Source: an uncultured Candidatus Melainabacteria bacterium
Lineage (GTDB): Bacteria > Cyanobacteriota > Vampirovibrionia > Gastranaerophilales > Gastranaerophilaceae
Direction: 5' to 3'
Length of the DNA: 25,546 nt
NCBI GenBank assembly: GCA_934693165.1
Contig: CAKUUX010000020.1
Coordinates: forward strand, 1-25,546
The notes under the pieces were generated by a model, which had not been told where the DNA came from, made no database searches, and was given only the letters and a program-made list of their open reading frames with translations. A program made the translations under genes and the position numbers. How positions within the stretch are numbered: position 1 is the first letter of the stretch; each line of letters begins with the position of its first letter. Shown in pieces: positions 15,697 through 23,100 of this stretch.

Positions 15697-16884
15697 ATGT
15701 TAAAATTTGGTAGTGTTAAAAAAATTATAAGTATTTTTCTTATATTAATATATATCATGTGTACTTCATCTCAAATTGCCATGGCAGATATATTTCAAGG
15801 TCATGCTGAAAAAAGTAATAATGTTCAGCAGGTTTTAGATAAGGAATTATTTACTGGTGCTGTTGATGAATTAAATTCAAAAGATGTTATTTATATGTCT
15901 GTGTCACAAGTCTTAGACGCATCTTTTACGTTAGAAGGAGATGAATTTTTTGCAGAAGTTACAAGTGATGTTTACAGTGATAAAGGCATAATTATTCCAC
16001 GTGGTACAGTCGCTCACGGTATTATTAAAGCGTCAAAAGAATCTCGTCGTTTAGGTCGTGATGGTTATATTGATTTAAAATTTGACTATCTAGTAACGCC
16101 AGATGGTAGAGAAATTCCAATTGAAGGTAACATGTCTACAAAAATGCATCCATTGAAGGCAACTGCAAAAATTGTTGCTACAGATGTTGGTTACACTGCG
16201 GCTGGTGGTGTTTTAGGTGGGCTTACAGCTTTGAACTTATTAGGTTTAGAAGCTGCAATTGCCTCTCAAGGTTATACAATCGCTGGTGGTGCTGCAATTG
16301 GTGGTACTATTGGTTTAGGTATGGCTTTATACCGTAAGGGTAAAGATGTTTTGATTTCTCCTGGGGATGAAATTAGGGTTAAGTTGGCTTCAAATGTTTC
16401 TTTGCCTGTATATAAGGCAGAAGCTCTTGCTCAAAAAGAATTGCAATACCCAGGTTTGACTGTTAAAATTACAAATATTCTTTTTGAAAAAGATCCATTC
16501 GGCGTTGTTAACACTATTACTTTGTCTATGGTTATTTCAAATATGACAAAGAAAACTTTTTCAAGTTTTGATTTAGGTCTTGTTAATGAAACAAACTCAA
16601 TTTTCCATCCTTCAATTTTTGGTGATACAAAATTGATGTACACAAAGATTAAACCAGGGGATAGAGTTGCAGGCAGAATTTCCTTCACTGTAAATGATGT
16701 GAAAGATAGATACTGGTTAGCGTTTTTTGAGTCAGGTGGTAGAAAACCTATAGCTAAAATTTCTCTTGATAACGCTTATCAAAATGTTTCTGACAAGGTT
16801 AAAAAGAAAAATAAGAAGATTCGCAAAAAAACGAACTACTACAAAGCGACAGACGCATTTGAAGAAATGGAAAGAAACTTCTAA
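15697..16884 (+). CDS. Exported protein of unknown function with glycine-rich core
   Basis: 395 residues. I chose the ATG at 15697 because it gives a clean signal peptide (two lysines, hydrophobic core, cleavage near AMA-D at about 31). The upstream TTG at 15682 overlaps the -10 box. Residues about 95-150 (PRGTVAHGIIKASKES, then a beta-rich stretch) recall the beta-barrel domain of TrbI/VirB10-like proteins, a weak resemblance. A glycine/alanine-rich stretch (about 165-215) could be membrane-associated. The region around 245-345 looks like an immunoglobulin-like beta domain, and the C-terminus is very basic (KVKKKNKKIRKK). No secretion genes lie nearby, so I do not assign a function. Confidence 0.75.
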   Translation: MLKFGSVKKIISIFLILIYIMCTSSQIAMADIFQGHAEKSNNVQQVLDKELFTGAVDELNSKDVIYMSVSQVLDASFTLEGDEFFAEVTSDVYSDKGIIIPRGTVAHGIIKASKESRRLGRDGYIDLKFDYLVTPDGREIPIEGNMSTKMHPLKATAKIVATDVGYTAAGGVLGGLTALNLLGLEAAIASQGYTIAGGAAIGGTIGLGMALYRKGKDVLISPGDEIRVKLASNVSLPVYKAEALAQKELQYPGLTVKITNILFEKDPFGVVNTITLSMVISNMTKKTFSSFDLGLVNETNSIFHPSIFGDTKLMYTKIKPGDRVAGRISFTVNDVKDRYWLAFFESGGRKPIAKISLDNAYQNVSDKVKKKNKKIRKKTNYYKATDAFEEMERNF

Positions 16885-16902
16885 ATTTAAATAATATACT
16901 TA

Positions 16903-18033
16903 TTATTTATTAATTAATTCTCTAGTTTTGATTCTTATTTCTTCGTCAATTGCAAAAATTTCGTCTATAGAAGGATTTTTTACAATGTTGTGCGCATTGT
17001 ACATTTTTTCTGTTATTGCATAGATATCAAATAATTTAATTTTATTTTCTAAGAATGCAAATACTGCTTCTTCATTTGCAGCGTTTAAACAAATTGTAGC
17101 GCTTCCACCTTCTTTACCTGCTTGATATGCAAGTTTAACTGTTGGAAATTTTTCAAAATCAGGTTTTTCAAAATCAAGGTGTGCAATTTCAGCGAAGCTG
17201 AAACTTTTTGATTTTATGCCTTCAATACGGTTTGGATAAGTAATTGCGTATTGAATAGGAATATGCATGCTTGGTAATCCTAATTGTGCAATAACACTTC
17301 CGTCAGCATATTCAACGGCACTATGAACGATACTTTGAGGGTGTACTACAACTTCAATGTCATCATAGTCAAAACCAAATAAATGGTGAGCTTCGATTAC
17401 TTCTAACCCCTTATTCATAAGTGTTGCACTATCTACAGTGATTTTTCTACCCATATTCCAACGTGGGTGTTTTAAAGTTTGTTCTACAGTTGCGTTTTTC
17501 ATATCTTCAACTGTTTTATGCAAGAATGGTCCACCAGACGCTGTGATTATCAATTTGCTAACTTGTGAAATATCCTTGATACATTGATGTATTGCACTGT
17601 GTTCGCTATCTACAGGAAGGATTTTTACGTTGTATTCTTTCGCTAATTTTGTAACAATATCTCCTGCCATAACTAGCGTTTCTTTGTTTGCAAGTGCAAT
17701 ATTTATACCATTTTTTATTGCAGAAATTGTTGGTCTTAATCCGATTTTACCTGATACTGCAACTAAAATGATATCATTTTCTTTGTTTGAGCAAAGTTCC
17801 TCTAATCCTTCATCCCCATATAAAACTTTTACAGATTTATCTGCAATTTCTGCCTTTTTGCCAATGCAGACAGTCTTTGGATGAAATTTTTCAATTTGTT
17901 TGTTTAACAAATCTACGTTTGAACCTGCTGCTAAACCTATAATTTCAAATTCGTCTGAAATCTTTTCTATAACTTCTAATGCTTGGGTTCCGATTGAACC
18001 AGTTGATCCGATAATTGTAATTTTCTTTTTCAT
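16903..18033 (-). CDS. dxr: 1-deoxy-D-xylulose 5-phosphate reductoisomerase
   Basis: A 376-residue enzyme of the MEP isoprenoid pathway, converting DXP to 2-C-methyl-D-erythritol 4-phosphate with NADPH. The NADPH-binding motif GSTGSIG lies at residues 9-15. The metal- and substrate-binding PVDSEHSAIHQC, the flexible-loop region ITASGGPF and the long signature beginning MGRKITVDSATLMNKGLE are all intact, and length is normal. The ATG lies nine bases after a -10 box, with no ribosome binding site. The gene stands alone, convergent with the exported-protein gene and divergent from the solute-binding lipoprotein gene. Confidence 0.97.
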   Translation of the reverse strand: MKKKITIIGSTGSIGTQALEVIEKISDEFEIIGLAAGSNVDLLNKQIEKFHPKTVCIGKKAEIADKSVKVLYGDEGLEELCSNKENDIILVAVSGKIGLRPTISAIKNGINIALANKETLVMAGDIVTKLAKEYNVKILPVDSEHSAIHQCIKDISQVSKLIITASGGPFLHKTVEDMKNATVEQTLKHPRWNMGRKITVDSATLMNKGLEVIEAHHLFGFDYDDIEVVVHPQSIVHSAVEYADGSVIAQLGLPSMHIPIQYAITYPNRIEGIKSKSFSFAEIAHLDFEKPDFEKFPTVKLAYQAGKEGGSATICLNAANEEAVFAFLENKIKLFDIYAITEKMYNAHNIVKNPSIDEIFAIDEEIRIKTRELINK

Positions 18034-18042
18034 AATATTTAC

Positions 18043-18048
18043 ATTATA
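18043..18048 (-). promoter_or_regulatory. -10 box of dxr, nearly leaderless
   Basis: A perfect TATAAT on the minus strand, preceded by GGG, with nine bases to the dxr ATG. The expected transcript would have about 2-3 untranslated bases. No good -35 box is visible. Confidence 0.5.
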
Positions 18049-18097
18049 CCCTAATAATTTTTTTATGATATTATTTGGTTAAGGAATTTGAATAATT

Positions 18098-18883
18098 ATG
18101 AAAAAATATTTAGTTTTAGCTTTAATAGTTTTGGTTTCTTCTATCATCATGTCTGGTTGTGGTAAGAAAAATCAACCAATGGATTTGTATGACATGATTA
18201 TGGATAGAGGTAAAATTGTTGTTGGAGTTAAAACTGATACAAAACCTTTTGGCTTTTTGAACGAAGAAGGTTTGCATGACGGTTACGATATTGATTTAGC
18301 AAAAAATATTGCAAAAGTTATTTTTGGTGATGAAAAGGCTGTTGAATTTATACCTGTAACACCTTCAAATCGTATTATGATTTTAAATTCAGGTCAGGCA
18401 GATATGATTATTGCATCTATGACAATTACGGCTCAACGTGCTGCTGTTGTTGATTTTTCACTTCCATATCATTATGCTGGTCAAACTCTTCTTTTGAATA
18501 AAGATAGCAAAATTTCTTCTCTATCAGATTCAAAACTTAAGAAAGTTGGCGTTTTATTTGGCTCTACTGCAGAAAAGACTATTAGAATTGCAGTTCCTCA
18601 TTGCTTAATTACAGGTTATAAGACTTATACTGATGCTGTTAAAGCCTTGAAGAACCATGAAGTTGATGCTATTGCTACAGACGATACAATTATCTTAGGT
18701 ATTATTATGGATGATAAATCTTTGAAAATACTTGAAGCTCCAAGATATTCAAAAGAACCTTACGGTATTGCGTTTAGAAAAGGTGAAGAAACAAAACGTT
18801 TAAGAACTATTGTTGATAAAGCAATTACAGATATGTCTGATGAAGGGGTTTTGAATAAATTGAACAAAAAATGGTTGAAATAA
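18098..18883 (+). CDS. Solute-binding lipoprotein (family 3, amino-acid type)
   Basis: 261 residues. The signal peptide ends in a lipobox, IMSGC, with C21 as the lipidated cysteine. The mature part is a family 3 periplasmic binding protein: GKIVVGVKTDTKPFGF at the start, GYDIDLAKNIAK near 67, the central VGVLFGSTAEKT region and a terminal GVLNKLNKKW. It probably captures a polar amino acid for an ABC importer, but no permease or ATPase gene is adjacent, so it is an orphan here. AAGGA stands 12 bases before the ATG. A strong terminator follows. Confidence 0.88.
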   Translation: MKKYLVLALIVLVSSIIMSGCGKKNQPMDLYDMIMDRGKIVVGVKTDTKPFGFLNEEGLHDGYDIDLAKNIAKVIFGDEKAVEFIPVTPSNRIMILNSGQADMIIASMTITAQRAAVVDFSLPYHYAGQTLLLNKDSKISSLSDSKLKKVGVLFGSTAEKTIRIAVPHCLITGYKTYTDAVKALKNHEVDAIATDDTIILGIIMDDKSLKILEAPRYSKEPYGIAFRKGEETKRLRTIVDKAITDMSDEGVLNKLNKKWLK

Positions 18884-18908
18884 GTATATATAAAGTTTAA
18901 TAAGTTTG

Positions 18909-18945
18909 AAGTGGAGATTTGACAAATGTCAAATCTCCACTTTTT
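18909..18945 (+). terminator. Strong terminator after the lipoprotein gene
   Basis: A perfect 16-bp stem (18909-18924 with 18927-18942), containing GTGGAGATTTGACA and its complement around AA, followed by T5. Confidence 0.92.
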
Positions 18946-18948
18946 ATT

Positions 18949-18987
18949 AATAGAGGCGCATTTTGATTTTCAAAATGCGCCTCTATT
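18949..18987. terminator. Second long perfect hairpin
   Basis: An 18-bp perfect stem (AATAGAGGCGCATTTTGA with its complement) and a 3-base loop, four bases after the first terminator. It lacks a T run on either side. It may back up termination for the lipoprotein gene or mark the end of the convergent TPR gene (stop at 19003). Confidence 0.6.
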
Positions 18988-19002
18988 AAATTTGTAATTC
19001 TT

Positions 19003-20424
19003 TTATTTTTTTCTATTAAACCATCTCATGATGATATCGATTAAACCATCTTCACCGTCTGTTTCTGTGTAATTTTTAGGTTGTGTTTCAAGTTTTTCAA
19101 TTTTTGCTTTGATTTCATCGTAACCTTCTACAGCGTTAGAGATGCTTATATATTTTTTATAGTATTCTAAAGCTTTATCTTTTTTTCTAATTTTTTCGTA
19201 AAATTTACCCAATTTTTTAATTGTGCTAGCATTTCGAGGGTCAATTTTGTGGTATTGTTCAAGGTATTCAATTGCTTGTCTGTAATCACCGATTGATTCT
19301 CTAAAATCAGCTAATCTTTCTAAAGCCTTTCTGTTGTCAGGTTCTAATTTTACTAATTGTTCATAGAATTCATTAGCTCTAGTTTTGTCGTTTAATGTAT
19401 CAAGCAAGTTTGCAATTGTATAAACAAGTTCGGCATCTTCGTTATTAATTGCGTAAGCTTGCATGTATTCGTTTAATGCAACATCCTTGTTATCTAATAA
19501 AATATTATATTTTGCCCAGTTGATACTTGCTTCAAAGTTTTTGTTTAATTCATCATAAATCATTGCTCTCATTTGATAAATTAGTGGTGAATTTTTAGCA
19601 AATTTTTCGTACTCGTCAACGATTGCAAGAGCTTCATCAAATTCGTTTCTTTGAAAATGATATTGCGCAACTAGTGCTAAATATTTAGGATTTTTTTTGT
19701 AATCCTTTTCAATGCTTTTTATTAATTCTAAAGCTTGTTCGTCTTTTCCGTTATCAAGGTAACTTCTGATTTTTGTTAAATCATCACTTGTCATTTCTGT
19801 TGCAAGTTCTGGAGTACCGTTTTTGATATAATAATTTGCCAATGCCTCTTTTACATCTTTATCATCTTTAAAACCATGTTCTAAAGCTTTTTCAAGTATA
19901 GTTACAGAACTTGAAACCATATCTGTTTTTTCGTATAGTTTAGCAAGTTTTAAATAAGCTTCTTTTGTAGCTTCATCGTGGTCGGTAATTCTTAAAAATT
20001 CATCAATAGCCTGATTGAATTTCCCAACTTGCTCGTACAAGCCACCAAGTACAAATCTTGTTGATAGGATTTTTTCGTCGCTATCAGCTTTGTTAAGCGC
20101 TTTATTAAAATCATTTATCGCATGCGAAATTTGACCTTGAACTACGTGTTTGTCACCTCTATAAATATAATATTTATATTTATCTGTGTCATTATAAATA
20201 TCCATTAGCTGTTCGTAGCACATAATGTTTTCTGGATCTAATGATAAAATTTTTGATAGCAATTCTGATGCTTCATCTTTTTTTTCTAAAATTAATGCAA
20301 CATTGGCAGTTCTTTGTAGTAAATCAATGTTGTTAGGCTTTTTTGCAAGAAGTCTTTTGTATTCGTCATAAGCTTTTTCGTAATCTTCTTGTTGTTCAAA
20401 TTGTTCTGCTATTTCTATTGTCAT
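19003..20424 (-). CDS. Tetratricopeptide-repeat protein
   Basis: 473 residues made almost wholly of TPR helix pairs. Repeat-like segments with the W/A-G-Y-A-P pattern are seen from residue 5 to about 440, for example YEKAYDEYKRLLAKKPNN, then GKFNQAIDEFLRI, FDEALAIVDEY, GDYRQAIEYLEQYHKIDP and KDKALEYYKKYI. There is no signal peptide. The short C-terminal tail DIIMRWFNRKK is hydrophobic then basic and might touch the membrane. TPR proteins act as protein-binding scaffolds, and the partner is unknown. AAAAAGGAAAAAAT precedes the ATG. It follows pth by 60 bases on the same strand, so the two may share a transcript. Confidence 0.85.
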   Translation of the reverse strand: MTIEIAEQFEQQEDYEKAYDEYKRLLAKKPNNIDLLQRTANVALILEKKDEASELLSKILSLDPENIMCYEQLMDIYNDTDKYKYYIYRGDKHVVQGQISHAINDFNKALNKADSDEKILSTRFVLGGLYEQVGKFNQAIDEFLRITDHDEATKEAYLKLAKLYEKTDMVSSSVTILEKALEHGFKDDKDVKEALANYYIKNGTPELATEMTSDDLTKIRSYLDNGKDEQALELIKSIEKDYKKNPKYLALVAQYHFQRNEFDEALAIVDEYEKFAKNSPLIYQMRAMIYDELNKNFEASINWAKYNILLDNKDVALNEYMQAYAINNEDAELVYTIANLLDTLNDKTRANEFYEQLVKLEPDNRKALERLADFRESIGDYRQAIEYLEQYHKIDPRNASTIKKLGKFYEKIRKKDKALEYYKKYISISNAVEGYDEIKAKIEKLETQPKNYTETDGEDGLIDIIMRWFNRKK

Positions 20425-20484
20425 ATTTTTTCCTTTTTATTTTATATTATATAAAACTCTGTCACATAGATATTAAACATGTGG

Positions 20485-21030
20485 TTAATTATATTTGTTC
20501 TGAGCTTTTTCCATGCCGTTTTTAAAATAAAATTCGATTGCTTCTACAGCAGTTTTTAAAGTTTCTTTTAAAATCGGCATTTGTTCTTTTGAAAAATTAC
20601 CAAGCACAAAATTTTCTGATGGAATAGGTGGTTGAGGTCCAATTCCAACTTTTAGTCTTGCAAACTTATTTGTTCCGATATGTTGGATAATTGATTTGAT
20701 TCCGTTGTGCCCACCATCTGAACCTGAACCTTTAAATCTCAAAGTTCCTAAATCTATTGCTAAATCATCATAAACAATCAATACGTCTTCAGGCTTGATT
20801 TTGTAATAATTCATGACAAGTGAAAGGGCTTCCCCTGATAAATTCATATATGTTGTTGGTTTTATAACGATAAAATCTTGATATTTTGCTAAATAACATT
20901 TTAATTTTGATTCAAGTCTGAAATCAAAACTCTTCTCATATCCCATTAAATCGGCTACCATAAAACCAACATTGTGTCTGTTAAATGCGTATTTTTCGCC
21001 GATGTTACCTGTGCATAAAATTAATTTCAA
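20485..21030 (-). CDS. pth: Peptidyl-tRNA hydrolase
   Basis: 181 residues. This enzyme cleaves peptidyl-tRNA released from stalled ribosomes and recycles the tRNA. Key residues are present: N9 in CTGNIG, catalytic H19 and N20 in NRHNVGF, N63 in TYMNLSG, D88/D89 in VYDDLAID, and H108/N109 in GGHNG. Length is close to that of the bacterial enzyme. The sequence is complete and intact. It heads a two-gene unit with the TPR gene. Confidence 0.96.
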   Translation of the reverse strand: MKLILCTGNIGEKYAFNRHNVGFMVADLMGYEKSFDFRLESKLKCYLAKYQDFIVIKPTTYMNLSGEALSLVMNYYKIKPEDVLIVYDDLAIDLGTLRFKGSGSDGGHNGIKSIIQHIGTNKFARLKVGIGPQPPIPSENFVLGNFSKEQMPILKETLKTAVEAIEFYFKNGMEKAQNKYN

Positions 21031-21180
21031 AATTTGTTATCCTTAAAATCTTCTTTGACTTTATTATTTTAACCCAAATAAAGATTACCTTTCTTGTTAT
21101 CTACCTTTCGCTTAACAAAAAGATAGAAAAAAGTTATTTTAGTATCAAAATGAATGCTATCTTACAGAGGGAGGATTATT

Positions 21181-21750
21181 ATGACTACTAAAAATAAGAC
21201 AGTGACAAAACAAAAAAGTTCAGATATGGTTGCAAATTTTTTGGAAAAAAATGATTTACACAAAAAAGATTTTGCAGAAATGATAGGAGTTACTCTATCT
21301 TATGTTTATAATTTGATAGATAAAACTATTCCATTTTCAACTCGTGGAACAACATTGGAAAGAATTGCCGTTGTTATGGATATTCTTCCAGAAGAATTTG
21401 AAGAATATAGAATACCTCAAGAACCAATATTAGTCGATGAAACAATTGATTTTGTGAAAGACAGTATTAGAAATAAAGGTCTTTCTATTGTTAATTTTTT
21501 AAAAGCTTTTCCTAGAAAAAAACGACTTGAAATGGTTGATATGCTAAGAGGTGCAATTCCTGTTCCAATTGATTTTAAAGAGTTAAATATGCTCGCAAAA
21601 GTCTTGGATTTGACTACGGAGGATATTTATCCACTTTGGGAAAAACGCATGAAACAAGTTCTTGAATCTGCAGGTATGAATATTTATGCAAATTCTGCTC
21701 TTGTGGAAGAAATGTTTGCATGCGCAAAGAAATTTATTGATGTTGAATAA
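21181..21750 (+). CDS. XRE-family helix-turn-helix regulator
   Basis: 189 residues. I chose the ATG at 21181 because AGAGGGAGG (21166-21174) lies six bases before it. An upstream in-frame ATG (21154) has no such site and overlaps it. An N-terminal HTH domain (about 16-72) has helix pattern LHKKDFAEMIGVTLSYVYNLID. A helical C-terminal part of about 110 residues includes AFPRKKRLEMVDMLRG and ends in an acidic tail. It may bind DNA as a dimer. No operator is evident, and no phage or toxin genes lie nearby. A terminator follows directly. Confidence 0.8.
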   Translation: MTTKNKTVTKQKSSDMVANFLEKNDLHKKDFAEMIGVTLSYVYNLIDKTIPFSTRGTTLERIAVVMDILPEEFEEYRIPQEPILVDETIDFVKDSIRNKGLSIVNFLKAFPRKKRLEMVDMLRGAIPVPIDFKELNMLAKVLDLTTEDIYPLWEKRMKQVLESAGMNIYANSALVEEMFACAKKFIDVE

Positions 21751-21771
21751 CATTTGAAACGCTTATTTTAT

Positions 21772-21811
21772 TTGGCTTTGAGTGATTTTTATCTTGAAGC
21801 CAATTTTTTTT
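21772..21811 (+). terminator. Terminator after the XRE gene
   Basis: An 11-bp stem (TTGGCTTTGAG with CTTGAAGCCAA, two G-T pairs) around a 10-base AT-rich loop, followed by T8. Confidence 0.85.
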
Positions 21812-21824
21812 ATTAAAAAAGTAG

Positions 21825-21853
21825 TTGACGAAAAAATATTTTCTTGCTAAATT
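21825..21853 (+). promoter_or_regulatory. Promoter of tRNA-Lys
   Basis: TTGACG (21825-21830), a 17-base spacer and TAAATT (21848-21853) preceded by TGC, an extended -10. The start would fall near 21860, about 20 bases before the mature tRNA. Confidence 0.7.
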
Positions 21854-21879
21854 AATATATGTAATCAAGATTTGGTTAT

Positions 21880-21955
21880 GCGCTTGTAGCTCAGCAGGTA
21901 GAGCACTCCCCTTTTAAGGGATAGGTCGCGCGTTCGAATCGCGCCAAGCGCACCA
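21880..21955 (+). tRNA. tRNA-Lys (anticodon UUU)
   Basis: 76 bases with encoded CCA. The acceptor strands are GCGCTTG and CAAGCGC. The D arm is GCTC/GAGC. The anticodon loop CTTTTAA carries TTT. The T arm is GCGCG-TTCGAAT-CGCGC. All arms pair well except the outermost anticodon-stem pair. It has its own promoter and terminator. Confidence 0.97.
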
Positions 21956-21959
21956 TTTT

Positions 21960-21986
21960 AAAGGAGATTGAAAGATCTCCTTTTTT
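21960..21986 (+). terminator. Terminator of tRNA-Lys
   Basis: A 9-bp stem (AAAGGAGAT with ATCTCCTTT) around TGAAAG, running into a T-rich tail five bases after the tRNA CCA end. Confidence 0.9.
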
Positions 21987-22006
21987 ATTGCGTAATTTTT
22001 TGTTTT

Positions 22007-22289
22007 GCTTGGGCGATTCTCACGCAAATAAAATTTAATCAATCGTGATTAAATTTTAACAAGCGTTCTACCCTAAAGGGTATCCTGATTTGTAAGGCTC
22101 GGACGTCCGTGTCCTCGCCAACAACTCAAGAGAAGCCGCCAAACGCACCATTTTAAAGGGGCTGAAAAGCCCATTTTTGTTGCGTTTTGACATTTTGTGA
22201 TTTTGGAAGTTATTTTATGAAAAAGCTTTTTTATTGTGAATGTTCACAAAATGTTCACAGTTTTTTTTATGTTGGCTTGGGCGATTCTC
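22007..22289. repeat. Alternating sense/antisense tRNA-Lys 3'-end fragments
   Basis: The 15-mer GCTTGGGCGATTCTC occurs twice (22007-22021 and 22275-22289). Its reverse complement, GAATCGCCCAAGC at the core, matches the tRNA-Lys T arm and acceptor strand except for one missing base. Between the two antisense copies lies a sense copy: CGCCAAACGCACCA with TTTTAAAGG (22137-22159) repeats the tRNA end plus terminator start (21942-21964) with one mismatch in 23. It too is followed by a hairpin (GGGCT/AGCCC, 22159-22172) and a T run. The body between 22022 and 22130 holds a perfect AT hairpin (AATTTAATC/GATTAAATT) and no foldable tRNA. This is a degenerate tandem or inverted tRNA-derived repeat. Confidence 0.75.
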
Positions 22290-22348
22290 GCACAATTAAA
22301 AGGATAAATAACTCTAACACTTGCAAAACTAACCAAAATAGTAAATAA
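22217..22348 (+). CDS. Possible 43-residue small protein
   Basis: An ATG with GGAAG nine bases ahead opens a 44-codon frame starting MKKLFYCECSQNV and ending seven bases before the next gene. Its middle (VGLGDSRT) is encoded by the second antisense tRNA fragment, so the frame may be accidental. It might couple translation to the following gene, which lacks its own ribosome binding site. Confidence 0.25.
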   Translation: MKKLFYCECSQNVHSFFYVGLGDSRTIKRINNSNTCKTNQNSK

Positions 22349-22355
22349 TTGAAAT

Positions 22356-22637
22356 ATGAAAAATATTTTAATCGCTATATCACTAGTTTTTTTATTTTCA
22401 AATTGTGCGTTTTCTGCACCTAACTATGACCCAAACTATAAAACGGTAGTATATGACGTAGCTGATGATGTTGCTTTACGCAAAAAACTTGAAGATAATT
22501 TTAATAAAAAATATCCACCAGTAGTAACAAAAACAAAAGACTCTGTTATTTACACATACTATTATCCAGAGGGTGCATATCAAAGAGAAGTTATAGACGA
22601 ATACTATAGACGCAAAACAAATAACAACCCTTTTTAA
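22356..22637 (+). CDS. Small secreted protein of unknown function
   Basis: 93 residues. A typical signal peptide (MKN, hydrophobic core, cleavage after AFS at about residue 20) is followed by a mature domain of about 73 residues rich in tyrosine and charged residues (NYDPNYKTVVYDVADD, then YTYYYPEGAYQRE). I do not recognise a family. No ribosome binding site is visible before the ATG, which follows a short upstream frame by seven bases. A long terminator hairpin lies 60 bases after the stop, showing a separate transcription unit. Confidence 0.65.
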   Translation: MKNILIAISLVFLFSNCAFSAPNYDPNYKTVVYDVADDVALRKKLEDNFNKKYPPVVTKTKDSVIYTYYYPEGAYQREVIDEYYRRKTNNNPF

Positions 22638-22698
22638 AAATTTAAAATTCTTTCAATAGAAATTTTTATTACTTCTTTGTTTTTATCCATTGTATGAT

Positions 22699-22760
22699 AA
22701 GACGATTTTACAAGATGATAAGTGTTGATTTTACACTTATATTAATCGTCTTGCTTTTTT
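22699..22760 (+). terminator. Long two-part terminator hairpin
   Basis: An outer 9-bp stem (AAGACGATT at 22699-22707 with AATCGTCTT at 22744-22752) and an inner 8-bp stem (ATAAGTGT at 22718-22725 with ACACTTAT at 22733-22740), followed by a T run. After it, 22763-22984 is AT-rich and I see no gene or signal there. Confidence 0.8.
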
Positions 22761-22984
22761 ATTTAGTATTTCTCTAAATTCAAATATAACTTAAATATTT
22801 TCATCGTAGATGTCTAAAAAGTTCAATTTTTCTGACTGTTTTAAATTAAGATTCTACTTAAAAAATTTTATTAATTCTGGTTGATTTTATATAAATTAAT
22901 ATATAGCTGGGTTTAACCTATTTTATATTAAGTTTTGTAACATTATTAATTGTATTTTTTACAATTTATGTTTGTTTGTGTTAA

Positions 22985-22990
22985 TATAAT
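22985..22990 (+). promoter_or_regulatory. -10 box for the structured leader transcript
   Basis: A perfect TATAAT about 28 bases before the first paired base of the folded leader at 23018. A -35 box is not clear (TTTACA lies 21 bases upstream). Confidence 0.45.
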
Positions 22991-23017
22991 CTTGTAGAAA
23001 GAAATGGAAAGAAAAAA

Positions 23018-23074
23018 TTCCGTATAGATTGCACAGAGTATTACCCCTGTTAAGTGCAATCGGGGGACACGGAA
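23018..23074 (+). ncRNA. Structured leader RNA, possible riboswitch-like element
   Basis: An outer stem TTCCGT/ACGGAA (23018-23023 with 23069-23074) encloses a perfect 8-bp stem GATTGCAC/GTGCAATC (23027-23034 with 23054-23061). Its 19-base loop contains CCCC (23044-23047), which could pair with the GGGGG (23062-23066) lying just 3' of the stem. That would be a pseudoknot, though tight with no linker. GC-rich pairing in such AT-rich surroundings, a -10 box before it and a strong ribosome binding site 18 bases after it suggest a cis-regulatory leader. I do not recognise the motif as a known riboswitch class. Confidence 0.5.
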
Positions 23075-23100
23075 AAACTTAATCTAAAAGAGGTGAGATT

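Noticed and set aside
23018..23074. Known riboswitch class for the folded leader (preQ1, SAM-II, fluoride, c-di-GMP, glutamine)
   Set aside because: None of the conserved cores I remember for these classes can be found. I therefore report it only as an unassigned structured leader. The pseudoknot is sterically tight because no bases lie between stem and G run.
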